Positions 8,774 to 16,698 of a stretch of 64,000 nucleotides of DNA are shown here, one piece after another. The translations under genes were made by a program, and so were the position numbers. The stretch covers positions 186,001 to 250,000 of the forward strand of contig NZ_JACHBY010000006.1 of the NCBI RefSeq assembly GCF_014200495.1, in the 5' to 3' direction. Every line of letters starts with the position of its first letter. Position 1 is the first letter of the stretch. The stretch is from Mucilaginibacter geliditolerans (lineage in GTDB: Bacteria > Bacteroidota > Bacteroidia > Sphingobacteriales > Sphingobacteriaceae). The notes beneath the pieces are model-generated. The model ran no database searches. It had not been told where the DNA came from and saw only the letters and a list, made by a program, of their open reading frames with translations.

Positions 8774-9478
8774 ATGGTTCCCTCTCCTTACGAAAACAAG
8801 ATCAGCATAAAATCATGGGCCGAGGAAGACCGTCCGCGGGAGAAACTAAGCGCGCAGGGCAGGAGGGCGCTTACTGATGCTGAACTGATAGCTATACTCA
8901 TAGGCTCCGGCAATCGTGATGAATCGGCAGTGGAATTAAGTAAGCGCATTTTGCACCATTATGATAACGATCTGAATAAACTTGGCAAGGCGTCCATCGA
9001 AGAGCTCTCCAACTTTAAAGGCATCGGCGAAGCCAAAGCAATTTCCATTATTGCAGCGCTGGAGATAGGCCGACGCAGAAATGATACCGAAGTGGCTGTG
9101 CTTGACAAAGTAACCGGCAGTAAGGACGCCTATAATATTCTGAAACGTCTGTTGGTCGACTTGAACCATGAAGAATTCTGGATACTATTGCTGGGGCAAA
9201 ACAATAGAGTATTAGGTAAGGAGCTCATCAGTAAGGGTGGCTTAACAGTTACAATAGCTGATCCTAAAATTATATTTAGTACAGCCTTGCGTTACTCCGC
9301 AACTTCTATTATGCTGGCCCATAATCATCCCTCGGGTAATTTAAAGCCGAGCAAGCCTGACGTTGACCTTACCAAGCAAATAACCGCAGCAGGCAGATTG
9401 CTTGATATTAAGGTACTGGATCATTTAATAATTACCGATAGCGGTTATTATAGTTTTGCTGATGAGGGAGTGATGTAG
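8774..9478 (+). CDS. radC: RadC-family JAMM/MPN protein
   Basis: The 234-residue protein has a helix-hairpin-helix segment (FKGIGEAKA, 81-89) followed by the JAMM metalloprotease-like domain with LAHNHPSG and the candidate zinc ligands His183, His185 and Asp196. This is the full RadC length. The family was named for DNA repair, but its biochemical role is not settled. The start at 8774 gives the usual MVPS...SIKSWAEEDRPREKL opening. A large repeat region follows. Confidence 0.93.
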   Translation: MVPSPYENKISIKSWAEEDRPREKLSAQGRRALTDAELIAILIGSGNRDESAVELSKRILHHYDNDLNKLGKASIEELSNFKGIGEAKAISIIAALEIGRRRNDTEVAVLDKVTGSKDAYNILKRLLVDLNHEEFWILLLGQNNRVLGKELISKGGLTVTIADPKIIFSTALRYSATSIMLAHNHPSGNLKPSKPDVDLTKQITAAGRLLDIKVLDHLIITDSGYYSFADEGVM

Positions 9479-9520
9479 ATTTTGGAATTGAGATGTTCGA
9501 TTTCGGATTTATTTCCCCGT

Positions 9521-9602
9521 TGTCATGCTGAGGAACGAAGCATCTATTATACAAGCGGAAAATTGAACGCGGATAGGTTCTTCGCTACCGCTCAGAATGA
9601 CA
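9521..9602. repeat. Intergenic inverted repeat, TGTCAT-CTGAG family (B copy 1)
   Basis: One end reads TGTCATGCTGAGGAACGAAG and the other pairs with it through CTTCGCTACCGCTCAGAATG. The family text ATAGATGCTTCGT...CTCAGCATGACA and CCGCGTTC recurs at 10145, 15926 and 49821. This copy is in the opposite orientation to those. Confidence 0.88.
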
Positions 9603-9622
9603 GGACGTTTTTCATCCCGCTC

Positions 9623-9792
9623 TTTGTGTCCCAACCATGGGTGTTCGGAAGATATATTTTTCTTACGAATATTGAGCGTGGGGTCACCTTGAGGCACTCG
9701 AGGGGTAAGCGCAGAGGCCTTTGTCCACATGCTTCGAGTACCAGCATGACACCCTTTTTTAATCTTCCGAACACCTATGGTGGGGACACAAA
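9623..9792. repeat. Long composite inverted repeat between radC and the acidic ORF
   Basis: Arms of 31 nt (9623-9653 and 9762-9792) are complementary at 29 positions. The inner part forms a second, weaker inverted repeat, with GTCACCTTGAGGCACTCGA opposite GAGTACCAGCATGAC. With the preceding element it fills the 437-nt gap between radC and 9916. The long frame that can be read through this region (9482-9865) is not a credible gene. Confidence 0.85.
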
Positions 9793-9915
9793 CAATAGAA
9801 TGGCTTTTCGTTTTGTCATGCAAATTCTTTTACCCGCCAATGTTCAATTGAATTTTCTTTTATAAACTATTTGTCCTTTCTTTGGTTATCTTAAATACTA
9901 ACTAAATATACTATT

Positions 9916-10134
9916 ATGATTACTCCAGGAGACGAAATACCATTAGACGATTCATACGATGATGATGCTGATGATCAACAGAGTCAAAAAGACATCCACT
10001 CAAATGGTTTTGATGAAGAGGATGAGATCGATCTTGACGATCTTGAACCTGATGCTGATATTTCAGGTTTAGATCAGGCTTATGATGCTTCAGAATCAGC
10101 TTATACGCTGGATGATGAAGATGATGATGAGTAA
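9916..10134 (+). CDS. Small, extremely acidic hypothetical protein
   Basis: The 72-residue protein consists largely of Asp and Glu (EIPLDDSYDDDADDQ, EIDLDDLEPDADISG, YTLDDEDDDE). No fold or domain is recognisable and it is likely disordered. I keep it because it starts with an ATG after a repeat-free leader and ends before a repeat and a terminator, as a real transcription unit would. Similar short acidic proteins occur in related genomes as far as I recall, but no function is known. Confidence 0.6.
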   Translation: MITPGDEIPLDDSYDDDADDQQSQKDIHSNGFDEEDEIDLDDLEPDADISGLDQAYDASESAYTLDDEDDDE

Positions 10135-10144
10135 AAAAGATTAA

Positions 10145-10223
10145 TGTCATCCTGAGCGGAGCGAAGGATCTATCCGCGTTTTTTTCCGCTTGGAGAATAG
10201 ATGCTTCGTTCCTCAGCATGACA
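10145..10223. repeat. Intergenic inverted repeat, TGTCAT-CTGAG family (B copy 2)
   Basis: The left end reads TGTCATCCTGAGCGGAGCGA and the right end GCTTCGTTCCTCAGCATGACA; the loop contains CTATCCGCGTT. It lies 11 nt after the acidic ORF. Confidence 0.88.
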
Positions 10224-10237
10224 AAGCGCATAAAATT

Positions 10238-10266
10238 AAGTCCGAAAATTAACTTTCGGACTTTTC
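10238..10266 (+). terminator. Terminator hairpin before pheT
   Basis: A 10-bp stem AAGTCCGAAA/TTTCGGACTT is followed by a short T run. It closes the acidic-ORF unit upstream of the pheT promoter. Confidence 0.7.
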
Positions 10267-10301
10267 CGTCTTTCGGACTTTCCGACTTCCCCACTAAATC
10301 C

Positions 10302-10309
10302 TATCTTTG
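10302..10309 (+). promoter_or_regulatory. -7 promoter box of pheT
   Basis: TATCTTTG matches TAnnTTTG and is 20 nt before the pheT ATG. The same box with the same neighbouring bases (CCTATCTTTGCCGAT) precedes the LuxE-like gene on the minus strand at 58011-58018. Confidence 0.6.
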
Positions 10310-10329
10310 CCGATTATCATTCTGCTATA

Positions 10330-12729
10330 ATGAAGATATCTTATAATTGGCTCAAAGAATTTATTGATACGGATAAAACTCCTGAAGAAATTTCAACCAT
10401 ACTAACCGGTACCGGTCTGGAAGTTGAAAGCCTGGAGAAGGTGCAGGCCGTTCCCGGCGGTTTGGAGGGTTTAGTGATAGGGCATGTAAAGGAAGCTGCT
10501 TTTCACCCAAACTCCGACCACCTGAATATTACCAAAGTTGATGTTGGCACTGGCGAGGACCTGCAAATTGTTTGCGGCGCGGCTAATGTGGCAGCGGGGC
10601 AAAAAGTTGTGGTAGCTGTGGTTGGTGCATTTGTGCATCCGCTGGAGGGTGAAAAGTTCAAGATCAACAAATCAAAAATACGTGGCGAGATCTCCGAAGG
10701 AATGATCTGTGCTGAGGATGAAGTAAGTTTGGGTACTTCCCATGACGGTATCATGGTGCTTGACCCATCTGCCGTTCCCGGCACACTTGCTAAAGACTAC
10801 TTTAAACTTAACGACGATTACCTGTACGAAATTGGTTTAACGCCAAACCGTGCCGATGCGACTTCGCATTTGGGTACTGCGCGTGATATTGCCGCTTTCC
10901 TGAAGATCGCCATAAAAAAACCTGATGTTTCAGCATTTAAGGTTGATGATAATAGCAGTAAGGTTGAGGTAGTGGTTGAGAACGAGCAGGCTGCACCACG
11001 TTACTCAGGTGTAACTATTTCAGGTATCGAAATAAAGGAATCGCCTAAATGGTTAAAAGAGCGTTTGGCTGTCATTGGCGTGCGTTCAATCAACAATGTG
11101 GTTGATGTTACCAATTATGTTTTGCATGATCTGGGTCAGCCGTTGCATGCCTTTGATGCTGATCAAATAAAAGGCAACAAAGTGATCGTTAAAAATTGCG
11201 CTGAAGGGACATTGTTCACCACATTGGATGATGTGGAGCGCAAGCTAAGTGCCGATGACCTGATGATATGCGATGCGGAAGAACCTATGTGTATCGCAGG
11301 TGTTTTCGGCGGGGCTAAATCAGGCGTTAGCGCATCTACCAAAAATATATTTTTAGAGAGCGCTTACTTTAATTCGGTATCGGTTCGTAAAACAGCTAAG
11401 AGGCATGGTTTGAAGACTGATTCATCGTTCAGGTTTGAGCGTGGCACAGATCCAAATATGACGGTGTTTGCGTTGAAGCGAGCTGCCTTGTTAATTCAGG
11501 AAGTCGCCGGCGGAACGATATCATCAGATATTTTTGATAATTACCCTGCACCGGTTGCGCCATTTAAGGTTGATGTAACTTACAGCAATATTTTAAGGCT
11601 GATAGGGCAGGTGATCCCTTATGATGAAATAAAAAGCATTATAACTGCACTGGATATTAAGATTGTTGAAGAAAGCGGTGAAGGCCTGTCATTAGAAGTG
11701 CCGCCATATCGTGTGGATGTAACCCGTGATGTGGATGTTATTGAAGAGATACTGCGTATTTACGGTTATAACAATATCCATATCCCAACGCAGATAAGGG
11801 CTTCATTAAACACTTCCATCAGGCCGGATAGGGATGCGGTACAAAACCAGCTGGCTGATCTGTTAACGGCTAATGGTTTTCATGAGATCATGTCGAACTC
11901 ATTAACCAAATCTGCCTATTCAAGTGATCTGGATTCGGCGGTTAAGATACTGAACCCATTGAGCAGCGATCTGGATGTTATGCGCCAAACTATGCTGTAC
12001 TCGGGGTTGGAGGCTATCGCCCGTAATCAAAACAGGAGGGCGTCTGATTTAAAGTTGTACGAATTTGGCAAGGTGTATAGTGTTAATGAAGACAAATATG
12101 TGGAAACACAACGTTTCGCTATTTTTATTACCGGTGCTGATACTGCGGAAGCCTGGAATGAAAAAGCAAAGCCCGTTAGTTTTTATAATTTGAAAGCTGT
12201 TGTTGATGGCATCATCACCAAACTGAACGTTAAGGATTTTACAGTTGAGGATGCTACCTGCAAAAAGATGGCTTACGGACTGCAATATATGCGCGGCAGC
12301 AAGCAACTGGTTAAGTTTGGCCAGGTAGCAAAAACATCGCTAAAACTGGCTGATGCGGATAAAGATGTGTTTTATGCCGATTTTAATTTCGACCTGGTAT
12401 TGGCACTTGCCCGTAAGAACAAGATAGTGTACCAGGAGATCTCAAAATTCCCGGCGGTAAGGCGCGATCTTTCTATGCTGATCGATAAAAATGTATCCTT
12501 CGGCACACTGAAACAAATCGCCCAAAAAACTGAGCGTAAACTGTTGAAAGAGGTAAATGTATTTGATGTGTATGAGGGTGACAAATTACCTGCGGGTAAA
12601 AAGTCATACGCGCTGAGCTTTATAATTGAGGATATAGAAAAAACGCTTACGGATAAAGCGATAGATAGCATAATGCAAAAATTAATTTATAATTTAGAAA
12701 AAGAAGCAGGAGCGGAGATCAGGAAATAG
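10330..12729 (+). CDS. pheT: Phenylalanine--tRNA ligase beta subunit
   Basis: The 799-residue protein is full length for bacterial PheT, which pairs with PheS to charge tRNA-Phe. The N-terminus MKISYNWLKEFID is diagnostic. A tRNA-binding (EMAP-like) domain lies at ~40-150, the B3/B4 editing region at ~210-380 (VVDVTNYVLHDLGQPLHAFD), B5 at ~400-480, and the FDX-ACB anticodon-binding domain at the C-terminus (KFPAVRRDLSMLID onward). pheS is not in the window. Confidence 0.98.
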   Translation: MKISYNWLKEFIDTDKTPEEISTILTGTGLEVESLEKVQAVPGGLEGLVIGHVKEAAFHPNSDHLNITKVDVGTGEDLQIVCGAANVAAGQKVVVAVVGAFVHPLEGEKFKINKSKIRGEISEGMICAEDEVSLGTSHDGIMVLDPSAVPGTLAKDYFKLNDDYLYEIGLTPNRADATSHLGTARDIAAFLKIAIKKPDVSAFKVDDNSSKVEVVVENEQAAPRYSGVTISGIEIKESPKWLKERLAVIGVRSINNVVDVTNYVLHDLGQPLHAFDADQIKGNKVIVKNCAEGTLFTTLDDVERKLSADDLMICDAEEPMCIAGVFGGAKSGVSASTKNIFLESAYFNSVSVRKTAKRHGLKTDSSFRFERGTDPNMTVFALKRAALLIQEVAGGTISSDIFDNYPAPVAPFKVDVTYSNILRLIGQVIPYDEIKSIITALDIKIVEESGEGLSLEVPPYRVDVTRDVDVIEEILRIYGYNNIHIPTQIRASLNTSIRPDRDAVQNQLADLLTANGFHEIMSNSLTKSAYSSDLDSAVKILNPLSSDLDVMRQTMLYSGLEAIARNQNRRASDLKLYEFGKVYSVNEDKYVETQRFAIFITGADTAEAWNEKAKPVSFYNLKAVVDGIITKLNVKDFTVEDATCKKMAYGLQYMRGSKQLVKFGQVAKTSLKLADADKDVFYADFNFDLVLALARKNKIVYQEISKFPAVRRDLSMLIDKNVSFGTLKQIAQKTERKLLKEVNVFDVYEGDKLPAGKKSYALSFIIEDIEKTLTDKAIDSIMQKLIYNLEKEAGAEIRK

Positions 12730-12828
12730 TGATTGGAGGTTAGTGATTAGAGATTAGTCCTGAATAAGGAATAATATTTTAGTCATTACCTCAAAAAAAC
12801 TAATCTCTAATCTCCAGCCTCTAATCAC
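12729..12828. repeat. Inverted repeat between pheT and the coiled-coil gene
   Basis: Arms of about 30 nt (12729-12758 and 12799-12828) are complementary at roughly 26 positions and are built from the words GATTAGAGATTAGT and ACTAATCTCTAATC. The element begins at the last base of the pheT stop codon and ends 7 nt before the next ATG. Confidence 0.85.
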
Positions 12829-12835
12829 TAAAAAA

Positions 12836-13126
12836 ATGTCACAAGTAGCCGAACAATTAGATAAGGTAATTGACAAAACATTGCGTTTGGTTGAGCTGTG
12901 TGCGGCTTTACAGGAGGAGAATGACCTGCTGAAACTGGAGAACGACGCACTGAATGTGGCGCTGGATGCAAGCAAAAACAAGACTAAAGAACTGGATGAA
13001 AAGCTTCGTGTATTGAAAGTGGCAAAATCTTTTTCAGAAACAAATGAAAAAAGTGTTGACATTAAGCAAAAAATTAACGAATTTGTGCAGGAAATAGATA
13101 AGTGCATTGTGTTATTGAAAAAGTAA
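12836..13126 (+). CDS. Small coiled-coil protein upstream of zapA
   Basis: The 96-residue protein is predicted to be one long alpha-helical coiled coil (LDKVIDKTLRLVELCAALQ, LLKLENDALNVALDASKN). It has no recognisable catalytic motif. It lies 21 nt before zapA on the same strand. By position and architecture it may be a ZapA partner analogous to the coiled-coil protein ZapB, but this is inference; I see no sequence match to ZapB. Confidence 0.7.
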   Translation: MSQVAEQLDKVIDKTLRLVELCAALQEENDLLKLENDALNVALDASKNKTKELDEKLRVLKVAKSFSETNEKSVDIKQKINEFVQEIDKCIVLLKK

Positions 13127-13147
13127 TACAAAAAGTGAAAAGCTCAA

Positions 13148-13438
13148 ATGGGAGAAATCTCTATAAAAATAAATATTGCTGACAGAGTTTACCCCTTAAA
13201 GGTGAACATGGAGGAAGAAGAAATAATACGTAGGGCAGCTAAGCTGATTAACGACCGTGTAAAGGAATATCAGGAAAATTACGCGGTTAAGGATAAACAG
13301 GATCTGCTTTCAATGTGCGTGCTGCATTATGCAACATCATCATTAAAAGCGGAGAAGAGAGTTACAGTTGAAGATACTGATGTAGCCGAAAAAGTTTACC
13401 AGTTAGATCATTTACTAACCGAATTTTTCTCAAAGTAA
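13148..13438 (+). CDS. zapA: Cell division protein ZapA
   Basis: The 96-residue protein has a ZapA N-terminal domain (EISIKINIADRVYPLKV, then EEEIIRRAAKLINDRVKEY) followed by a helical dimerisation tail. ZapA binds FtsZ and bundles protofilaments at the Z-ring. The length is normal. It is followed by a structured RNA region and rny. Confidence 0.9.
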   Translation: MGEISIKINIADRVYPLKVNMEEEEIIRRAAKLINDRVKEYQENYAVKDKQDLLSMCVLHYATSSLKAEKRVTVEDTDVAEKVYQLDHLLTEFFSK

Positions 13439-13477
13439 TAAACGTTCTTTGCATATAAATCAGAGCATTTAAGATTT

Positions 13478-13642
13478 AACCGCAGTTAAATTTTAGGTTT
13501 CACTATTAAAAACTTAACGCTTCAATATTCAGCGGATCAAGGAGGCATGCGTTAATCGTAGATTTTACGGTAACCCATGATCCCAATATCTGTATCGAAG
13601 TTTTTCAATACATGACACTTAAAAATTAGTTGCGGTTTTTTT
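13478..13642 (+). ncRNA. ssrS: Probable 6S RNA (rod-shaped structured RNA with U-tail)
   Basis: This stretch between zapA and rny folds by eye into one long interrupted hairpin. The closing stem is AACCGCA (13478) with TGCGGTT (13637), continued by AAATTTT/AAAAATT. Inside are AAAAACTT/AAGTTTTT, then ATATT plus GGATC opposite GATCC plus AATAT. The apical part is ATG-GTTA-CGTA opposite TACG-TAAC-CAT around a 5-nt loop. The closing stem runs into a T tract, as in an intrinsic terminator. Length (~165 nt), rod shape and location next to zapA fit 6S RNA, which binds RNA polymerase. The exact 5' end is uncertain; TTTG at 13448 could be the -33 box. Confidence 0.62.
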
Positions 13643-13662
13643 ATTTATTATAAACTTAAAAA

Positions 13663-15228
13663 ATGGATTCATCATTATATGTCATTATCGGCCTCCTGAT
13701 CGGGGTCGGATTAGGCATTATTATTGGCCGTTTCCTGCTTCGTAAGCTTTTCAAAGCGCAGGAGAATTCGGCCCAAAACAAAGCAAAACTGATATTAAAG
13801 GACGCTGAAAATAACGCGGAAATTCTGAAAAAGAATAAATTACTGGAAGCTAAAGAGCGCTTTTTACAAATGAAAGCCGAGCATGAGCAGGAAGTAAACG
13901 CCAAAAACAATAGCCTTAATCAACGCGAAAACAGCTTTAAACAAAAAGAGCAATCGGTAAATCAACGCCTGGAAAATTTAACCCGTAAGGAAAACGAGAT
14001 TGACGGTGTGCGCAAAAACCTGGAAAAGCAAACTGAAATAGTTACCAAAAAGCAGGAAGATGTTGATTCATTAAAGAACCAACATGTGCAGCAATTGGAA
14101 ACTATCGCTGGCCTGTCGGCAGATGAAGCGCGTACCCAGTTAATTGAAAATTTGAAGGACGATGCCCGCAGTAAAGCGATGGCACAGATAAAGGATATTG
14201 TTGATGAAGCCAAGCTTACTGCCACCAAAGAAGCTAAAAAGATAGTTATACAAACCATACAACGTACCGCTACCGAGAGCGCTATTGAAAACACCGTATC
14301 GATATTTAATATCGAGAATGATGAGATCAAGGGTCGCATTATTGGGCGCGAGGGTAGGAATATTCGTGCGCTGGAAGCAGCTACCGGTATTGAGATCATT
14401 GTTGATGATACCCCGGAAGCCATCATACTTTCAGGCTTTGACCCGGTTAGGCGCGAAATTGCAAGGCTTGCCATGCACCGCCTGGTAACCGACGGCCGTA
14501 TACACCCTGCACGTATTGAGGAAGTGGTTGCCAAAACCAAAAAGCAGATAGAGGAAGAAATTGTAGAGATAGGCGAACGTACCGTAATTGATCTGGGTAT
14601 TAACGGCCTGCATCCTGAGCTGATCCGTATGGTTGGCCGTATGCGTTACCGTTCATCATACGGGCAAAACCTGTTGCAGCACTCGCGTGAGGTGGCCAAT
14701 TTCTGCGCTACTATGGCGGCTGAATTAGGCTTAAACGTTAAGCTTGCCAAACGTGCCGGTTTACTGCATGATATTGGTAAGGTGCCTGATGATAACCCTG
14801 AATTGCCACACGCGATATTAGGTATGCAGCTGGCCGAAAAATATAAAGAACATCCGGAAGTGTGCAACGCCATCGGCGCTCACCACGACGAGATCGAGAT
14901 GACTTCCATGCTATCACCAATTATACAGGTTTGTGACGCCATATCAGGCGCAAGGCCGGGTGCAAGGCGCGAGGTTGTTGAAAGCTACATTAAACGCTTA
15001 AAAGAGCTTGAGGAGCTTGCTTTGTCGTACCCAGGTGTTGAAAAAACATTTGCTATACAAGCAGGCCGTGAGCTGCGTGTAGTGGTTGAAAGCGAAAAGA
15101 TAAGCGATGCTGAATCAGAAATACTGGCGGCAGATATATCAAACCGTATACAAACTGAAATGACCTATCCGGGACAAATTAAGGTTACCGTAATAAGGGA
15201 AACCAGGTCGGTAGCGTTTGCTAAGTAA
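13663..15228 (+). CDS. rny: Ribonuclease Y
   Basis: The 521-residue protein has the full RNase Y layout. There is an N-terminal membrane anchor ([17 protein letters not shown]), a long coiled coil (~30-200), a KH RNA-binding domain with [15 protein letters not shown], and an HD hydrolase domain with QHSREVA and LLHDIGK as metal ligands. It is a membrane-bound endoribonuclease that initiates mRNA decay. It follows the structured RNA by 20 nt and is followed by an inverted repeat. Confidence 0.97.
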   Translation: MDSSLYVIIGLLIGVGLGIIIGRFLLRKLFKAQENSAQNKAKLILKDAENNAEILKKNKLLEAKERFLQMKAEHEQEVNAKNNSLNQRENSFKQKEQSVNQRLENLTRKENEIDGVRKNLEKQTEIVTKKQEDVDSLKNQHVQQLETIAGLSADEARTQLIENLKDDARSKAMAQIKDIVDEAKLTATKEAKKIVIQTIQRTATESAIENTVSIFNIENDEIKGRIIGREGRNIRALEAATGIEIIVDDTPEAIILSGFDPVRREIARLAMHRLVTDGRIHPARIEEVVAKTKKQIEEEIVEIGERTVIDLGINGLHPELIRMVGRMRYRSSYGQNLLQHSREVANFCATMAAELGLNVKLAKRAGLLHDIGKVPDDNPELPHAILGMQLAEKYKEHPEVCNAIGAHHDEIEMTSMLSPIIQVCDAISGARPGARREVVESYIKRLKELEELALSYPGVEKTFAIQAGRELRVVVESEKISDAESEILAADISNRIQTEMTYPGQIKVTVIRETRSVAFAK

Positions 15229-15245
15229 CGCACTTAATTACCTAT

Positions 15246-15336
15246 TGTCATCTCGAACGTTAGTGAGAGATCTTCTTCACCATACATATTCGCTATGGTT
15301 ATTCAAGAAGATTTCTCACTAACGTTCGAAATGACA
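15246..15336. repeat. Intergenic inverted repeat, TGTCAT-TCGAA(C) family (C copy 1)
   Basis: Arms of 32 nt (15246-15277 and 15305-15336) are complementary with two mismatches. The outer text is TGTCATCTCGAACGTTAGTG. It starts 17 nt after the rny stop and is structurally the sister of the element at 36382. Confidence 0.9.
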
Positions 15337-15355
15337 TTTTTTTTAGAATATAATT

Positions 15356-15892
15356 GTGGCAAAAAATAAGAAATCAACTCCAACAAAAACTCCAACTCCG
15401 GTTAAACCCGGAGGCCTGGAGTTTTATTTTGATAAGTATGCCGCCGCGCATCAGGAGCCGCTTAACAAAGTCTTTCAGGTTATTGCTATTCCATTGCTCA
15501 TGTTTAGCATATTTGGATTGGTGTGGGCTATACCATTCCCATATCTGAAATTTTTAGGAAAGTACAATGAGGACTTTAACTGGTCTTCGTTTTTAATAGC
15601 TGCATGTATCTATTACTACCTTAAACTATCGCCGGTATTATCTTATATGGTGTTGTTTATCCTGTTAGGTTTTAGTTATATCATAATGCAACTACTCCAA
15701 TGGCAAAAGCTCGGCGGCCCGGAGTTATGGCAATTTTCCGGCTTGCTGTTTATACTGGCAAGTGCATTATTATTTGCGGGTTATAAAAAGGAAGGTAAAA
15801 AACTATCATTTGAGTATCGTTACAAAAATATACTCATAGCGCCTTTGTTCTTACTGCACTTGGTGTTCAGGAGGTTTAAGATAAAGTATTAA
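15356..15892 (+). CDS. Mpo1-like (DUF962) membrane protein
   Basis: The 178-residue protein has about five hydrophobic segments. The opening FYFDKYAAAHQEPLNKVFQVIAIPLLMFSI matches the Mpo1/DUF962 pattern (YxxxHxxPxNKxxHxxxIPLxxxS), although the second conserved His of the family is Gln here. Yeast Mpo1 is an Fe2+-dependent dioxygenase acting on 2-hydroxy fatty acids; bacterial roles are unproven. The start is GTG at 15356, right after an inverted repeat. The C-terminal basic stretch looks cytoplasmic. Confidence 0.72.
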   Translation: MAKNKKSTPTKTPTPVKPGGLEFYFDKYAAAHQEPLNKVFQVIAIPLLMFSIFGLVWAIPFPYLKFLGKYNEDFNWSSFLIAACIYYYLKLSPVLSYMVLFILLGFSYIIMQLLQWQKLGGPELWQFSGLLFILASALLFAGYKKEGKKLSFEYRYKNILIAPLFLLHLVFRRFKIKY

Positions 15893-15925
15893 TGTTTATA
15901 TAATAGGGGCAGATTGAAAAAAAAC

Positions 15926-16021
15926 TGTCATTCTGAGCGATAGCGAAGAACCTACCCGCGTTCAATTTGCAAGCGATTACCTGTTGCTTGTATAATAGAT
16001 GCTTCGTACCTCAGCATGACA
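15926..16021. repeat. Intergenic inverted repeat, TGTCAT-CTGAG family (B copy 3)
   Basis: The left end is TGTCATTCTGAGCGATAGCG and the right end GCTTCGTACCTCAGCATGACA. The internal text CTACCCGCGTTCAATTT matches the copies at 9521 and 49821. It lies between convergent genes. Confidence 0.9.
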
Positions 16022-16042
16022 AAGGAGAATTAGGAGTGTAAC

Positions 16043-16405
16043 TTACCCTAAAATCAAATTATTCACTTTTTCAGTTAACTCTTCCAACCCAAATGGCTTG
16101 GCAATAACATCATCGCATCCCCAGGCCGATAGGTCAGTATCTTTTTGTACATAGGCGGAGCAGATAATAACGGGGATATGCCCCACATCCGGGTGGGTTT
16201 TTAATAGCTGGCAAATTTCCTGTCCATTTTTACCGGTGGGGTGGTAATCGAGTATGATCAGATTGGGTTGATATTCCTGCGTTATGTTAATAATAGTAGT
16301 ACTATCAAGCGTTACCTTAACTTCAAACTGCTGGTACAGCAGTGCTTCGTGAATAATATCAAGTATATCCTGGTTATCATCCAGTACTAATATCCGTTTA
16401 CGCAT
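16043..16405 (-). CDS. Single-domain response regulator (REC only)
   Basis: The 120-residue protein is a CheY-like receiver domain with no output domain. Acidic pocket Asp9/Asp10, phospho-acceptor Asp53 (LIILDYHPTGKNG), Ser83 and Lys103 (AKPF) are all in place. It would relay phosphate from a histidine kinase to another protein. No kinase is adjacent; the closest is at 21853. Genes on both sides are separated by repeats or a ~290-nt non-coding gap. Confidence 0.9.
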   Translation of the reverse strand: MRKRILVLDDNQDILDIIHEALLYQQFEVKVTLDSTTIINITQEYQPNLIILDYHPTGKNGQEICQLLKTHPDVGHIPVIICSAYVQKDTDLSAWGCDDVIAKPFGLEELTEKVNNLILG

Positions 16406-16698
16406 GGGTCAATTATTAAAAGGTTTAGTAAAGTTTTATATCATAAAGCAATTCTGTTACAAATAATTTTATGTTGTGACTGATTAAATATCAGTTGGTT
16501 TAAAAAGGAATTGTAACAAAAGCGCTCCTTTTTGGGCTGATTTGATGGTATGTTAACGAAATTGGGATGGAAATCTTATTCGTTTAACAACTATTACGCA
16601 TGTTTATGACATAATAGTAGCACAAATCAGAATGAGTAAGGTAAGCTTTGCGTTTGATGTAAGTGTTTTACTATTATTAAATTATTACCGCCAGTGAT

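Noticed and set aside
9482..9865. A 127-codon frame between radC and the acidic gene.
   Set aside because: It runs through two inverted repeats and has no recognisable protein pattern.
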